From Robiginitalea sediminis (GTDB lineage: Bacteria > Bacteroidota > Bacteroidia > Flavobacteriales > Flavobacteriaceae), in contig NZ_NGNR01000001.1 in the NCBI RefSeq assembly GCF_002198115.1, forward strand, positions 62,001 through 126,000: a stretch of 64,000 nucleotides of DNA, in the 5' to 3' direction. A program made the position numbers and the translations under genes. The notes beneath the pieces are model-generated. The model did no database searches, was not told the DNA's origin, and saw only the letters and a program-made list of their open reading frames with translations. Within the stretch, counting starts at the first letter, position 1; each line of letters starts with the position of its first letter. Positions 8,130-17,300 of the stretch are shown one piece after another.

Positions 8130-8910
8130 AACTTCATTTATGTGGGAAGAGATGAAATGGCCCGAAATCGAGGCTAAACTGAAGATCACCGATACCGCCA
8201 TCCTCCCCACAGGGGCCATCGAACAACACGGGCCCCACCTGCCGGTAGATGTGGATTTCTACGATGCCGTATATATGGCCCGGGCCGTGGCCGAGGCATG
8301 CGGCACCCCCCGGCCTTTTGTCCTGCCTGCCATCCCTTATGGCGTCTCATACCACCACAGCGCCTTTAAAGGAACCCTGAGCGTGACCAACAATGCGCTT
8401 TCGGCCCTTATTTACGACATCGGGATGTCCCTGGCCCATAACGGGATCCGGAAAATCATAATCCTAAACGGGCATGGGGACAACAAACCCACCCTTACCT
8501 ACGCGGCCCAGATGATCAACCGGGATGCCAAGATCTTTGTGTGCGTGGAAACCGGGGAAACAAGCGATATCGACCTCTACGAACACGTGGAGACCCATAA
8601 CGACATCCACGCGGGGGAACTGGAAACCAGCACCACCCTTGCCCTTCGCCCGGAGCTGGTAGACATGGAGAAGGCTGTAGACGAAACCCTTTACCTGGAT
8701 AACGAGTACCTGGAGTTTACTTCCGACCGGGGGGTAAACTGGTATACCCACACCCAGCGCCTTTCCCAGTCCGGCATTATTGGCAACGCCACCAAGGGTA
8801 CTGTGGAAAAAGGCAAGCTCATGTGGGAGATCTCCATCCGCAAAATGGTGGAATTCGTGGAGAGTATCATGCACACCCCCCTGGAGGAATTGCATCAAAA
8901 CCGGTACTGA
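8113..8910 (+). CDS. Creatininase-family amidohydrolase
   Basis: A 265-aa cytosolic metalloenzyme. TGAIEQHGPHLPVDVDFYDA carries the Glu, His and Asp metal ligands, NGHGDN gives the second His and AGELETS the second Glu, so the two-metal centre of creatininase is intact. The family hydrolyses amide or lactam bonds (creatinine, formamides, or the peptide precursor in MftE). It overlaps the PP-loop gene by 17 bases; an internal ATG at 8140 (MWEEMKW) is a possible later start. Its position between an amide-forming PP-loop enzyme and an epimerase suggests an amide or cyclic intermediate, which is inference. Confidence 0.88.
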   Translation: MPFNPETSFMWEEMKWPEIEAKLKITDTAILPTGAIEQHGPHLPVDVDFYDAVYMARAVAEACGTPRPFVLPAIPYGVSYHHSAFKGTLSVTNNALSALIYDIGMSLAHNGIRKIIILNGHGDNKPTLTYAAQMINRDAKIFVCVETGETSDIDLYEHVETHNDIHAGELETSTTLALRPELVDMEKAVDETLYLDNEYLEFTSDRGVNWYTHTQRLSQSGIIGNATKGTVEKGKLMWEISIRKMVEFVESIMHTPLEELHQNRY

Positions 8911-8911
8911 A

Positions 8912-9982
8912 ATGAAAATCCACTCCCTGGAATACGAACTTTTGGAGCTACGCCTGGCCGAACCCTATGCCATTGCCTATGAGACGGTCCATTCCAGCGC
9001 GAATATTATCCTGAAGGTGATAACCAGGGAAGGCCAGGTGGGCTACGGATGCGCCTGCCCGGACTGGCATGTTACCGGGGAGCGCCCCCATGAGGTACTG
9101 CGCCACCTGGAAGGGCCTGTAACCGATCTCCTGACTGGGGAGCCGGCCTTCCGGCGCAGGTACTACCACGAACAGCTCAAAACCCATTCCGGCCTTGGGC
9201 CCTCTGCCCTGGCCATGGTAGATATGGCCCTGCTGGATCTCATGGCCCGAAAGGCGGGCGTCCCCCTGTATCAGCTCTTGGGAGGGTACCGGAACCGGAT
9301 GGCCACCAGCATTACCATCGGCATACTGCCGCTGGACCAGACGCTTGACCATGCGGAACGGTTCCTGAAACAAGGGTTCAGGATCCTGAAGCTGAAAGGA
9401 GGGGCCCACCTGGAAGAAGACATTGAAAAGGTGCACCGGCTTCGGGAGCGATTCGGCCCAGGGTTCGACCTCTGGTTCGATGCCAACCAGGGCTATACGG
9501 CAGAACAGGCCATTCGTTTTATTTCCATGACCCGGGAGGCCCGAATCGAAATCCTGGAGCAGCCTACCCCTACAGCAGACCCCGAAAGCCTCGGGAAAGT
9601 AAGCCGGGAAGTGCCCATCCCCGTAATGGCCGATGAGAGCATCAAATCCCTGGCCGATGCCTTTCACCTGACCAGTGGGGAGATGATCGACATGGTCAAC
9701 ATCAAAATCCAGAAGGTAGGCGGTATACAGGAAGCCGGACATATCAATTCCGTGGCCCGGGCCGGTGGTTTAGAGGTCATGGTCGGGTGCCTGGACGAAT
9801 GTGGCCTGGGCATTTCCGCAGGCCTGCATTTCGCCCTGAGCCGGCCCAACATCCAATACGCAGACCTGGATGGCCACCTGGACCTGGTAGACGACCCATT
9901 CGGCCAGCTGTTCTCGCTGAAGGATGGGGTGCTGATCCCATCCGATTCCCCGGGCCTGGGGCCTATTCCTACGGGAATATAA
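8912..9982 (+). CDS. Enolase-superfamily dipeptide epimerase / N-acyl amino acid racemase-like
   Basis: A 356-aa enzyme of the muconate-lactonising subgroup. KLK at residues 160-162 gives the catalytic K-x-K, D190 (FDANQGY), EQP and MADES supply the metal ligands, and the loop DECGLGISAGLHFAL is at the C-terminal end of the barrel. This arrangement and numbering match L-Ala-D/L-Glu epimerases and DgcA. The frame is open upstream to 8780, but homology starts at MKIHSLEYELLEL, two bases after the creatininase stop, so ATG 8912 is chosen. It likely inverts the alpha carbon of a dipeptide or N-acyl amino acid, with the DUF1611 protein as functional partner. It ends 11 bases before a convergent gene. 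Confidence 0.85.
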   Translation: MKIHSLEYELLELRLAEPYAIAYETVHSSANIILKVITREGQVGYGCACPDWHVTGERPHEVLRHLEGPVTDLLTGEPAFRRRYYHEQLKTHSGLGPSALAMVDMALLDLMARKAGVPLYQLLGGYRNRMATSITIGILPLDQTLDHAERFLKQGFRILKLKGGAHLEEDIEKVHRLRERFGPGFDLWFDANQGYTAEQAIRFISMTREARIEILEQPTPTADPESLGKVSREVPIPVMADESIKSLADAFHLTSGEMIDMVNIKIQKVGGIQEAGHINSVARAGGLEVMVGCLDECGLGISAGLHFALSRPNIQYADLDGHLDLVDDPFGQLFSLKDGVLIPSDSPGLGPIPTGI

Positions 9983-9992
9983 CCTCCCTGGG

Positions 9993-11087
9993 TTATTGCG
10001 CCGCTCCAGGGATATCCATGACACACCGGAACCCCGTATGGCCAAAACCGGAATCCGGGGTGGAACGCATGCGCCGTGAGACGCGGTACCCAGTGCAATA
10101 GGATTCACTACACAAAAAGGACCCGCCCCGAATAACAAATTTTTCCGCCTGGGGCTCGACCGGGTCAAAGGACGTTTGCGGACCCTTGGGGTTCGAAAGA
10201 GAAGCAGGGTCCTGTTCCAGCCGATAGGTATCGGCCCGGTACCTGTCCTGGCACCATTCCCAGACATTGCCGGCCATGTCGTACAGGCCATAGCCATTAG
10301 GTGGAAAGGACCTGACGGGTGCCGTGCCGTAATAGCCGTCGAGGGTATCGTTTCGGAAGGGAAAAATCCCCTGCCAGAAGTTGGCCATAGAGGCTGCTGC
10401 CTGGGCGGGTTCATTTCCCCAGGGGTATATGGGATCCTCCAGCCCCCCCATGGCCGCCCACTCCCACTCGGCTTCTGTGGGGAGTCGCTTGCCCGCCCAT
10501 GCCGCGTAGGCCCGGGCGTCTTCCAGGGAAATGTGCACAACGGGGTGGTCCATCCGCCCCTGAAGCGTACTCCCGGGACCCTCAGGGTGCCTCCAGTCTG
10601 CGCCAAGGGTCCAGGTCCACCACTGACTCAGGTCCCTGAGGTCCACCGGCCGGTCTGTTGGCGTGAAAACCAGCGACCCGGCCTCCAGAAGGGAATCCGG
10701 GGGCTTGGGTGTGCCGGGGGGCAACTGGGATTTGAGAAGCTCCCAGTCCACCGGACGCTCCGCTGTGGTGATATACCCGGTCTGGTCTGCGAACGCCGCA
10801 AACTGCTGGTTGGTCACCTCGGTTCGGTCCATGTAAAAGGCGGAAACACTAACCGGACGCCGGGGCAATTCATCTTCCTGGGCCTGGAGGCTTTTACCCC
10901 CCATAAGAAACCGCCCAGGCGGGATACGCACCATTCCCTCAGGGGTCGCCTCCTCCCGGGCCACGGTATCCTGTACCCCAGGTCCCTCCTTTCGGGTGGG
11001 ATCCTGGCAGGAACGCCCCACTACCAGAAGCAGCAAAAGCAGAAAGATGTATCTTGAGAATGATTTTAGCTGCGGAAGGTTTTCCAT
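9993..11087 (-). CDS. Formylglycine-generating enzyme-like lipoprotein (SUMF1 family)
   Basis: A 364-aa protein of the FGE-sulfatase fold. The N-terminus has a hydrophobic segment ending in VVGRSC, a plausible lipobox, so it is probably a membrane-anchored lipoprotein. The ATG at 11087 is preferred over 11111 because it opens the signal peptide. The C-terminal core VIRGGSFLCSESYC then TPDS...GFRC contains Cys326 and Cys331, the C-x4-C pair that carries out cysteine-to-formylglycine oxidation in human SUMF1. It may therefore be a genuine sulfatase-activating enzyme, unlike GldK in this window, which lacks them. It is convergent with the epimerase and divergent from the PH-like gene. Confidence 0.82.
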   Translation of the reverse strand: MENLPQLKSFSRYIFLLLLLLVVGRSCQDPTRKEGPGVQDTVAREEATPEGMVRIPPGRFLMGGKSLQAQEDELPRRPVSVSAFYMDRTEVTNQQFAAFADQTGYITTAERPVDWELLKSQLPPGTPKPPDSLLEAGSLVFTPTDRPVDLRDLSQWWTWTLGADWRHPEGPGSTLQGRMDHPVVHISLEDARAYAAWAGKRLPTEAEWEWAAMGGLEDPIYPWGNEPAQAAASMANFWQGIFPFRNDTLDGYYGTAPVRSFPPNGYGLYDMAGNVWEWCQDRYRADTYRLEQDPASLSNPKGPQTSFDPVEPQAEKFVIRGGSFLCSESYCTGYRVSRRMRSTPDSGFGHTGFRCVMDIPGAAQ

Positions 11088-11125
11088 AACAGTTACACGT
11101 CTGCAGCACAAATTACAACAAACCC

Positions 11126-11638
11126 ATGAAAACCGAATTTGTCGAAATTCAACGATTCAGGCAGTGGTGGTTATGGCTGATCCTTCTCGGCAGTTTCCTG
11201 CCTTTGGCCGTATCCTTCTTCCGGAAAATAAACCGGGAAGGGGTATCGCCGGAGGACTTCTCCTTTAGCGGGTGGCTGGTGTATATTGGGATAAACGCCG
11301 TGGTTTTCCTGTTTTTCCTGGCCCTGGAATTGCGCACCGAAGTGGACTCCAAGGGTGTGCGGATGCGCCTTCGGTTTGTAGACCGCAAAGTAATCCCCTG
11401 GGAAGACGTGCAATCAGCCGAAATCATCACCTATGGCTTTGTAGGCTATGGCCTGAGGTTACTCACCAAATACGGTACAGTATTCAACATAAGCGGCAAC
11501 AAAGGCCTAGCCATCCGATGCAAAGACGGCAGCCGCTACCTGGTAGGGACCCAGGAGCCGGAAAGGCTCCGGAATACCCTGCAAGCCCTCACGGCCCAAC
11601 ACGCTATTGCCTTTAAAGACACATCTGATCCCCTATGA
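11126..11638 (+). CDS. Unknown membrane protein with a bacterial PH-like domain
   Basis: A 170-aa protein with two hydrophobic segments near residues 12-30 and 47-65, followed by a predicted beta-rich region (RTEVDSKGVRMRLRF ... VIPWEDVQSAEI) typical of bacterial PH-like domains anchored at the membrane. No enzymatic motif is visible. It shares a 38-base divergent leader with the FGE-like gene and overlaps the following phosphoesterase by 4 bases (ATGA), so it is probably co-expressed with it. Confidence 0.65.
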   Translation: MKTEFVEIQRFRQWWLWLILLGSFLPLAVSFFRKINREGVSPEDFSFSGWLVYIGINAVVFLFFLALELRTEVDSKGVRMRLRFVDRKVIPWEDVQSAEIITYGFVGYGLRLLTKYGTVFNISGNKGLAIRCKDGSRYLVGTQEPERLRNTLQALTAQHAIAFKDTSDPL

Positions 11639-12660
11639 AACCTCATCTGCGCATCCCATACCTTTTCCTCATTACAGTCCTGTTTTCCGCAGGCTGCCGG
11701 CAACAGCCCGAAACCGAGCCCCTGTTCCAACACGGGATAACGGCAGGCCCAACCCCGTGGACTTCCGATACCTTCGAGCCCACAGAACCGGATTTCACCT
11801 TTGCCATTATTTCCGACCTGAACGGAGGGGAGCGGCCGGGAGTTTTCAGCCGGGCCGTGGAACAGCTAAACCGCCTAGACCCTACCTTTGTGTTAAGCGT
11901 AGGGGACCTGATTGACGGGGGCACGGAAGACAGCCTCCAACTAAAACGGGAATGGGATTTTTTCGAGGCCCGCGCCTCCAGGCTCCAGATGCCCTTCTTC
12001 CACCTGGGGGGCAACCACGACCTGACCAATGTAAAAATGCGGGAATTCTGGGCGCAGCGTTTCGGCCCCAGGTATTACCACTTTGTATACGACAACGTCC
12101 TGTTCCTGATGCTGGATTCCGAAGATTATAGCGAGGCGCGCATGCATGCCATCTACCAGGCGCGGGATACAGCCCTTCGCATTCTCGATGGTGAACTACC
12201 CGGGTCCTATCCGGAATCTACCTATTACCATATGCCGGAACGGAATCTCGGCGGCATGAGCGATGCGCAACTGGCCTATTTTAAAGAGGTGTTGGAGAAA
12301 TACCCGGATGTGAGGTGGACGTTCCTGTTGATGCACAAACCCCTATGGCTCCGTGAGGACGGGATGGGCCTGAGCAGGGACTATGCCCCTCTGGAAGGCC
12401 TGGAAGCTGCATTACAGGGACGCAGGTATACGGTTATTAATGGCCATTTCCACCGGCTGTCTCACCGGAAGCGCCACGGGATGGAGTATCTGATCCTGGG
12501 GACTACAGGCGGGAGCCAGGTGGCCGGGGATTCTACAGCCTTCGACCACGTAAGCCTGGTGCGGATGGATACGGTACCTGTCATAACCCATTTGCGGATG
12601 GACGGCATCCTTCAATCTGACGGACAACTCCCCCCGGGCAAGGACCCCCACAGGCCCTAG
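11635..12660 (+). CDS. Metallophosphoesterase lipoprotein
   Basis: A 341-aa calcineurin-like phosphoesterase. A signal peptide ends at FSAGC, a lipobox, so the protein is exported and lipid-anchored. The metal-binding motifs appear in order: SDLNGG (with N where SDxH is usual), VGDLIDGG, GGNHD, MHKPLW and GHFH. The SDLN variant replaces one histidine ligand and may alter the metal pair. The substrate is unknown; relatives hydrolyse phosphomonoesters or diesters in the periplasm or at the cell surface. It is translationally coupled to the PH-like gene and converges on the CPXCG gene 5 bases away. Confidence 0.83.
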   Translation: MKPHLRIPYLFLITVLFSAGCRQQPETEPLFQHGITAGPTPWTSDTFEPTEPDFTFAIISDLNGGERPGVFSRAVEQLNRLDPTFVLSVGDLIDGGTEDSLQLKREWDFFEARASRLQMPFFHLGGNHDLTNVKMREFWAQRFGPRYYHFVYDNVLFLMLDSEDYSEARMHAIYQARDTALRILDGELPGSYPESTYYHMPERNLGGMSDAQLAYFKEVLEKYPDVRWTFLLMHKPLWLREDGMGLSRDYAPLEGLEAALQGRRYTVINGHFHRLSHRKRHGMEYLILGTTGGSQVAGDSTAFDHVSLVRMDTVPVITHLRMDGILQSDGQLPPGKDPHRP

Positions 12661-12665
12661 CGGGG

Positions 12666-12848
12666 TTACTGTTCCAGGCTTCCTGCGCTAAAGCCCTCCA
12701 ATTCCCCTCCCTGGCACCTGATAACAAAGTCGATGGGGTTGCAGCATACCTCACAGTCCTCCACGTATTGCTGGGCTGGCACAGAGGTGTCGACCAGCAC
12801 GGAAATGGTTTCCCAGCAATACGGACATTGAAAAAAGTGTTCCAGCAC
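12666..12848 (-). CDS. CPXCG-type cysteine-rich small protein
   Basis: A 60-aa protein with two metal-binding knuckles: FQCPYCWETI at residues 7-16 and DCEVCCNPID at about 31-40. This is the CPXCG family of small zinc-ribbon-like proteins of unknown function, widespread in proteobacteria and Bacteroidota. Here the usual CPxCG reads CPYCW. It is convergent with the phosphoesterase. Its size and intact cysteine pairs make it a credible small gene. Confidence 0.8.
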   Translation of the reverse strand: MLEHFFQCPYCWETISVLVDTSVPAQQYVEDCEVCCNPIDFVIRCQGGELEGFSAGSLEQ

Positions 12849-13024
12849 GGTAAAATGGGTTACTCAGAAAGGCTCTGATGTTCTTTTGGGGTTTCCATTG
12901 CTAGGGGAATAAGCCCCCTTCCTTGCCCCAAGGATCAAAGTACAGGATATCCCCGCAATTCACCAGCAGAAATAGAAAATTTCGGTTCCCCTGTGCGCCC
13001 GCAAACCATGCCTGCCGGCTCTTG

Positions 13025-14386
13025 TCAGAACTCCAGGTTCAGGAGCTGGCCGGTGAGTTGCAGCAACTGGATCTCCGCCAGTTTGGCATCGTACTTGGCC
13101 AGGTTCTTATTGGTCAGGGCATTGAGCAGGTTAATCTGCGCCTGGCGGAATTCGATGGAAGTAATCCGCCCCAGCTGGAATTGCTCGCGAGACCGTTCGA
13201 AGTTATTCTGGTTGGTCTGCACATTCTGTTCCTGGATGTGGAAGATCTCCAGGCGGTTCTCATAAATCGCCAGGGCGTTTTCAATATCGCGGGCCACTTC
13301 CAGTTCTACCTGCTTCTTGAGCAATTCCTGGTTTTCGAAGGCTATCCTGGCGTTTTTCACCCGTACCGTGGTGCCACCCCCGTCGAAAAGGTTCCAGGTC
13401 AGGGTTGCCCCAAGGGCCAAGTTATTGCTGATGGTATTGGTTCCCGGTGCGGTAAAGGCCCCAAATACCCGGGGCGGGCTCTGGGTCCTGTTCCACCCAT
13501 AAGAACCGTTCAAACCAATGGTGGGGAGGTATCCGGAACGGTTAATCTTAATATCGTACTCGTTGATGGTCAGGTTCCGGGCCGTTTGCAGGATGGCCAC
13601 GTTGTACTGCATGGCCGTCTCGATGTAGGCCTCCAACTGGGGCCTGGGGATAAAACGGATGACAGTATCTACCTCGAACCCGGCATTCAGATCCCGGCTC
13701 AGGACTACATTGAGGTCCCGTTTCACGTTGGCCAGTTGCTGGCGGGCGCTCAGCAGGTTTATGCTGTCATTGGTTACATCTACCTGAGCATTGAGGATAT
13801 CCAGCTTGGTATTCTGGCCGAATTCAAAGGCATACTCGGCCCGGGTAATGCGGTCCCTGGAAATACGCAACGCCTCTTCGAAGATCCGCTCGTTTTCACT
13901 CAGGCGGGCGACTTCAAAGTACACGCTGAACAACTGCAGGATGGTGTTCTCGATGGTTTCCCTGGCCTGCAATTCGCTAAGGGCATACCGCTCCTTGAGG
14001 CTCTTATAGTTATAGTAGCGCCCCAACCCGTCAAAAAGGGTGTAGTTCACATTGAGGGAGCCGGTATACTGCTGGGTCTCCGCATCATTGATTTCCACAT
14101 CGGGTACGGGGTTGCCGTTCTCGTCAAATTGCCCCGGGAATTCCGTCCGGCTGTTGTTGCGGCTGTAGTTGGCGCCGGCAATACCCGTCAGGGTGGGCAA
14201 ATACCCGGAATTGAGAAGGCTGGCGTTGTTGTCGGCCACTTCCACCTGGTTGCGCGCCACCTGGATGCCGAAATTGTTTTCCAGGGCCAGGGTAACTGCA
14301 GTTTCCCGTGTTAGCAGGGTATCCTGTGCCCAAACGGCAGACAGCCCGCCAAGGCAGATACACAAAAGAAATAATCGTCTTATCAT
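13025..14386 (-). CDS. TolC-family outer membrane efflux protein
   Basis: A 453-aa outer membrane factor. A signal peptide (MIRRLFLLCICLGG...VWAQ) precedes two repeats rich in heptads, e.g. IQVARNQVEVADNNASL and YEFGQNTKLDILNAQVD, which form the TolC coiled-coil barrel. The C-terminal RITSIEFRQAQINLLNAL element is the second repeat of the family signature. It is the last gene of an RND efflux operon, with 9 bases between it and the pump gene. It provides the exit duct across the outer membrane. Confidence 0.9.
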   Translation of the reverse strand: MIRRLFLLCICLGGLSAVWAQDTLLTRETAVTLALENNFGIQVARNQVEVADNNASLLNSGYLPTLTGIAGANYSRNNSRTEFPGQFDENGNPVPDVEINDAETQQYTGSLNVNYTLFDGLGRYYNYKSLKERYALSELQARETIENTILQLFSVYFEVARLSENERIFEEALRISRDRITRAEYAFEFGQNTKLDILNAQVDVTNDSINLLSARQQLANVKRDLNVVLSRDLNAGFEVDTVIRFIPRPQLEAYIETAMQYNVAILQTARNLTINEYDIKINRSGYLPTIGLNGSYGWNRTQSPPRVFGAFTAPGTNTISNNLALGATLTWNLFDGGGTTVRVKNARIAFENQELLKKQVELEVARDIENALAIYENRLEIFHIQEQNVQTNQNNFERSREQFQLGRITSIEFRQAQINLLNALTNKNLAKYDAKLAEIQLLQLTGQLLNLEF

Positions 14387-14395
14387 TTCAGATTC

Positions 14396-17300
14396 TTAAT
14401 ATTCGGCAACCCTTTCCCTGGATTTACCACTGCGGGCGCCCGGGCCTTCAGGGCCCTGAGATAAATGCGCTCCGAGGTGCTCCTCCTCCCTCTGTTCCTT
14501 AATGGCCCGCTCTACCTCTTCCTTGGTCACGGCATCCCCTGTTTTCAGCCATTTGCCCGTTACTTTAATCCGGTTGTTAAAGGAAAGCAGCAGGGGCAAC
14601 ATCAGCAGGGTCAGGACCGTGGCAAACCCGATGCCATAGGCGATGGAAATAGCCATGGGCTTGAGGAACTGCGCCTGTCGGCTTTTTTCCAACAGCAGCG
14701 GGGCGAGGCCCGCTATAGTGGTGGCAGAGGTCAGGAAGATGGCGCGGAACCGCGAGCGGCCGGCCTCAAAGATAGCGTCATCGAATTTCATCCCGCCGCG
14801 CAGGTTGGTGTTGAACTTACTTATTAGTACCAACCCGTCATTCACCATAATCCCGATAAGGGCAATGATTCCCAGGGTAGAGGGCATGCTGATGGGGAAC
14901 CCATGGATCCAGTGGCCCCAGGCCACAGCTGTAAGGCTGAAAGGCACCAGCAGGATCAGCATAATGGGTTGGCTCAGGCTACGGAAGGTAAAGGCAATAG
15001 TGATGTAAATCAGGAGCAGCACAGTAAGGCCTGCTGTCTTCATGGAACTGGCCGTTTTGGCAGCCTCCCGGTTCTGGCCTTCATAGGATACAGCCACGGT
15101 GGGGTAACGCGAGAGGATATCCGGCAGGACGTCCTGACGGATCCAGGCCAGCATGTCGGTGGCTGTTGTGGTCTCGTCATCCTGGATATCAGCCGAAATC
15201 TGGATTTCCCGACGGCCGTCCAGGTGGTTTATGGCCACATCGCCCCGCTGGATGGAATAATTGGCGATTTCCCTCAGAGGCACCCGCTCCCCGGAAGGGG
15301 TCACAATGCGCATGTCGTCCAGATCCGTGATGGAAGAACGGTTGCTGCGGTCGTACCGGACCCATACCCGGATCTCATCCTGCCCGCGCTGGAAGCGCTG
15401 CACCGGGGCTCCGAAGAACCCGGCCCGTACCTGGTTCATGAGCGAGCGCAGGTCGAGGCCCAGCAAATAGGCGTTTTCCTTGAGGTCCAGGCGGATTTCC
15501 TTGATCCCGGCCGGGTCGTTGTCCTCCACGTCCTTAAGGAGCGCATTGTTTTCCATGGCTGCCTTGAGTTCTTCCTTGGCGCCCTTGAGTTCCTGGATAT
15601 TGTTACCCAGCAGGGAGACCGATACGGGTGAGCCCCCAAAGCGCCCGCCAAACCCGTAGACCAGGCTTTCTACTCCGGTAACAGGGCCCATTAGTTCCCG
15701 GATCCTGTTCGAAACGATAACCGACCCCACCTGGTCGGGGCGTTCTTCGCCCGGCAGAAGGTTGATGGTAAGGGTAGCCTGGGAAGACCCGGGCCCTATG
15801 GACTTGATAATGTTTTCAAACATCTGTTTGCCCGTGCCCTGCAGGTATTGTTCAGTAAGCTCCTGGTTTACGATAATGGCCTTTTCCTCAATAAGATCAA
15901 TGATGGAATCGGTTACCCGTTCATTGGTCCCATTAGGCATGGTCAGTTCCACCGAAACCCGGTCGCTGGCAATATTGGGGAAGAAGGAGGTGCGAACCAC
16001 CCCTCCGCCAATGGAGCCCAGGGTCAGGACAAAAGCGGTGATGAAAAACGCGAAAGTGAGCACCTTGTGCTTCAGGGTAAAATGCAGGGTAGGCGTGTAG
16101 AGTTTATCCCGCATCCACATCATGAAGCGGTCTCCAATTCTGTTGATTTCGCGGAGTTTTGAAAAGGCTTTTCCCAGGAGGGTTTTAGGCCCTTTACGCT
16201 CCCGACTGAGGGCCTTGGAATGCGCCAGGTGGGCCGGGAGTATGATCAGAGCCTCCACCAGCGACACCAATAGGGTCAGGATCACAATGACCGATACCTC
16301 CCCGAAAAATTCCCCAAGGCGACCGTCCAGGAAAAAGAACACCGAAAACGCGAGTATCGTGGTTATGATGGCCGAGACAATAGGCGGGATTACCTCCATG
16401 GTCCCATCGATAGCGGCCTGTATGGGGTTTTTACCCTTTTCGTAGTGCTGGTAGATATTTTCGGCAATCACAATACCGTCATCCACCAGGATCCCGACTA
16501 CAATAATCATCCCGAAGAGAGAAAGTACGTTGATGGTCACATCGAATAGGGGGGCGAAAATAAACATCCCCAAGAAGGAGATGGGCAGGCCAAAGGCCAC
16601 CCAGAATGCGAGCCGGGTATTCAGAAAAAGGGAGAGGAAAATGAGGACGAGTACCATCCCCATGATAGCGTTCTCTGTAAGGAGCTGGGTCCGTTGGTTC
16701 AGGGTCACGGACTGGTCGCTGACCACGTTGAGCTGGACGTTGTTGTACTTCTGGTTAAACTCGGTGATGTATTCTTTTACCTTGTCGGCCGAGGAGAGGA
16801 GGTCTTCCGTGTTGGTACTGTTGATTGAAACGTTCACGGAAAGCTTGCCATCCAGGTAGGAAGCATTGGGCGTTTCGGAGAACCGGTCCCGTATGGTGGC
16901 CACGTCCTTCAGGCGCACGGTCTTCCCGGTGGCATCCCCCCGGATGATGAGGTGGGATAGCTCGTCCCCGTAATAGGAACGGTTGTTGGCCCGGATCAGG
17001 TATTCCTCCGTATCGGTTTTGATGTTCCCCCCGGTGACCAGGATGTTGGCGTTGGCAATGGCATTAGCCACCTCGTTAAAGGTGAGGTCATAGGCCAGCA
17101 GGCTGGTCTCGTTTACGGCAATCTCAATCTCCTCTTCCGGGAAGCCCGAAACCGTTATCTGGGAGATCCCCTCCATGCCCCGGATGTCGTTTTCGATCTG
17201 GCGGGCAATTTGCTTGAGGGTTACCAGGGGGACCTGGTCTCCGCTGATGGCAAAGTTGATGGTGGGGCGGATCGGCCGCTGTTTGGATACCACAAGGGGC

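Noticed and set aside
12923-14314. Open frame of over 460 codons opposite the TolC gene
   Set aside because: No domain and odd composition; the opposite strand has a full signal peptide and TolC repeats in an intact efflux operon.
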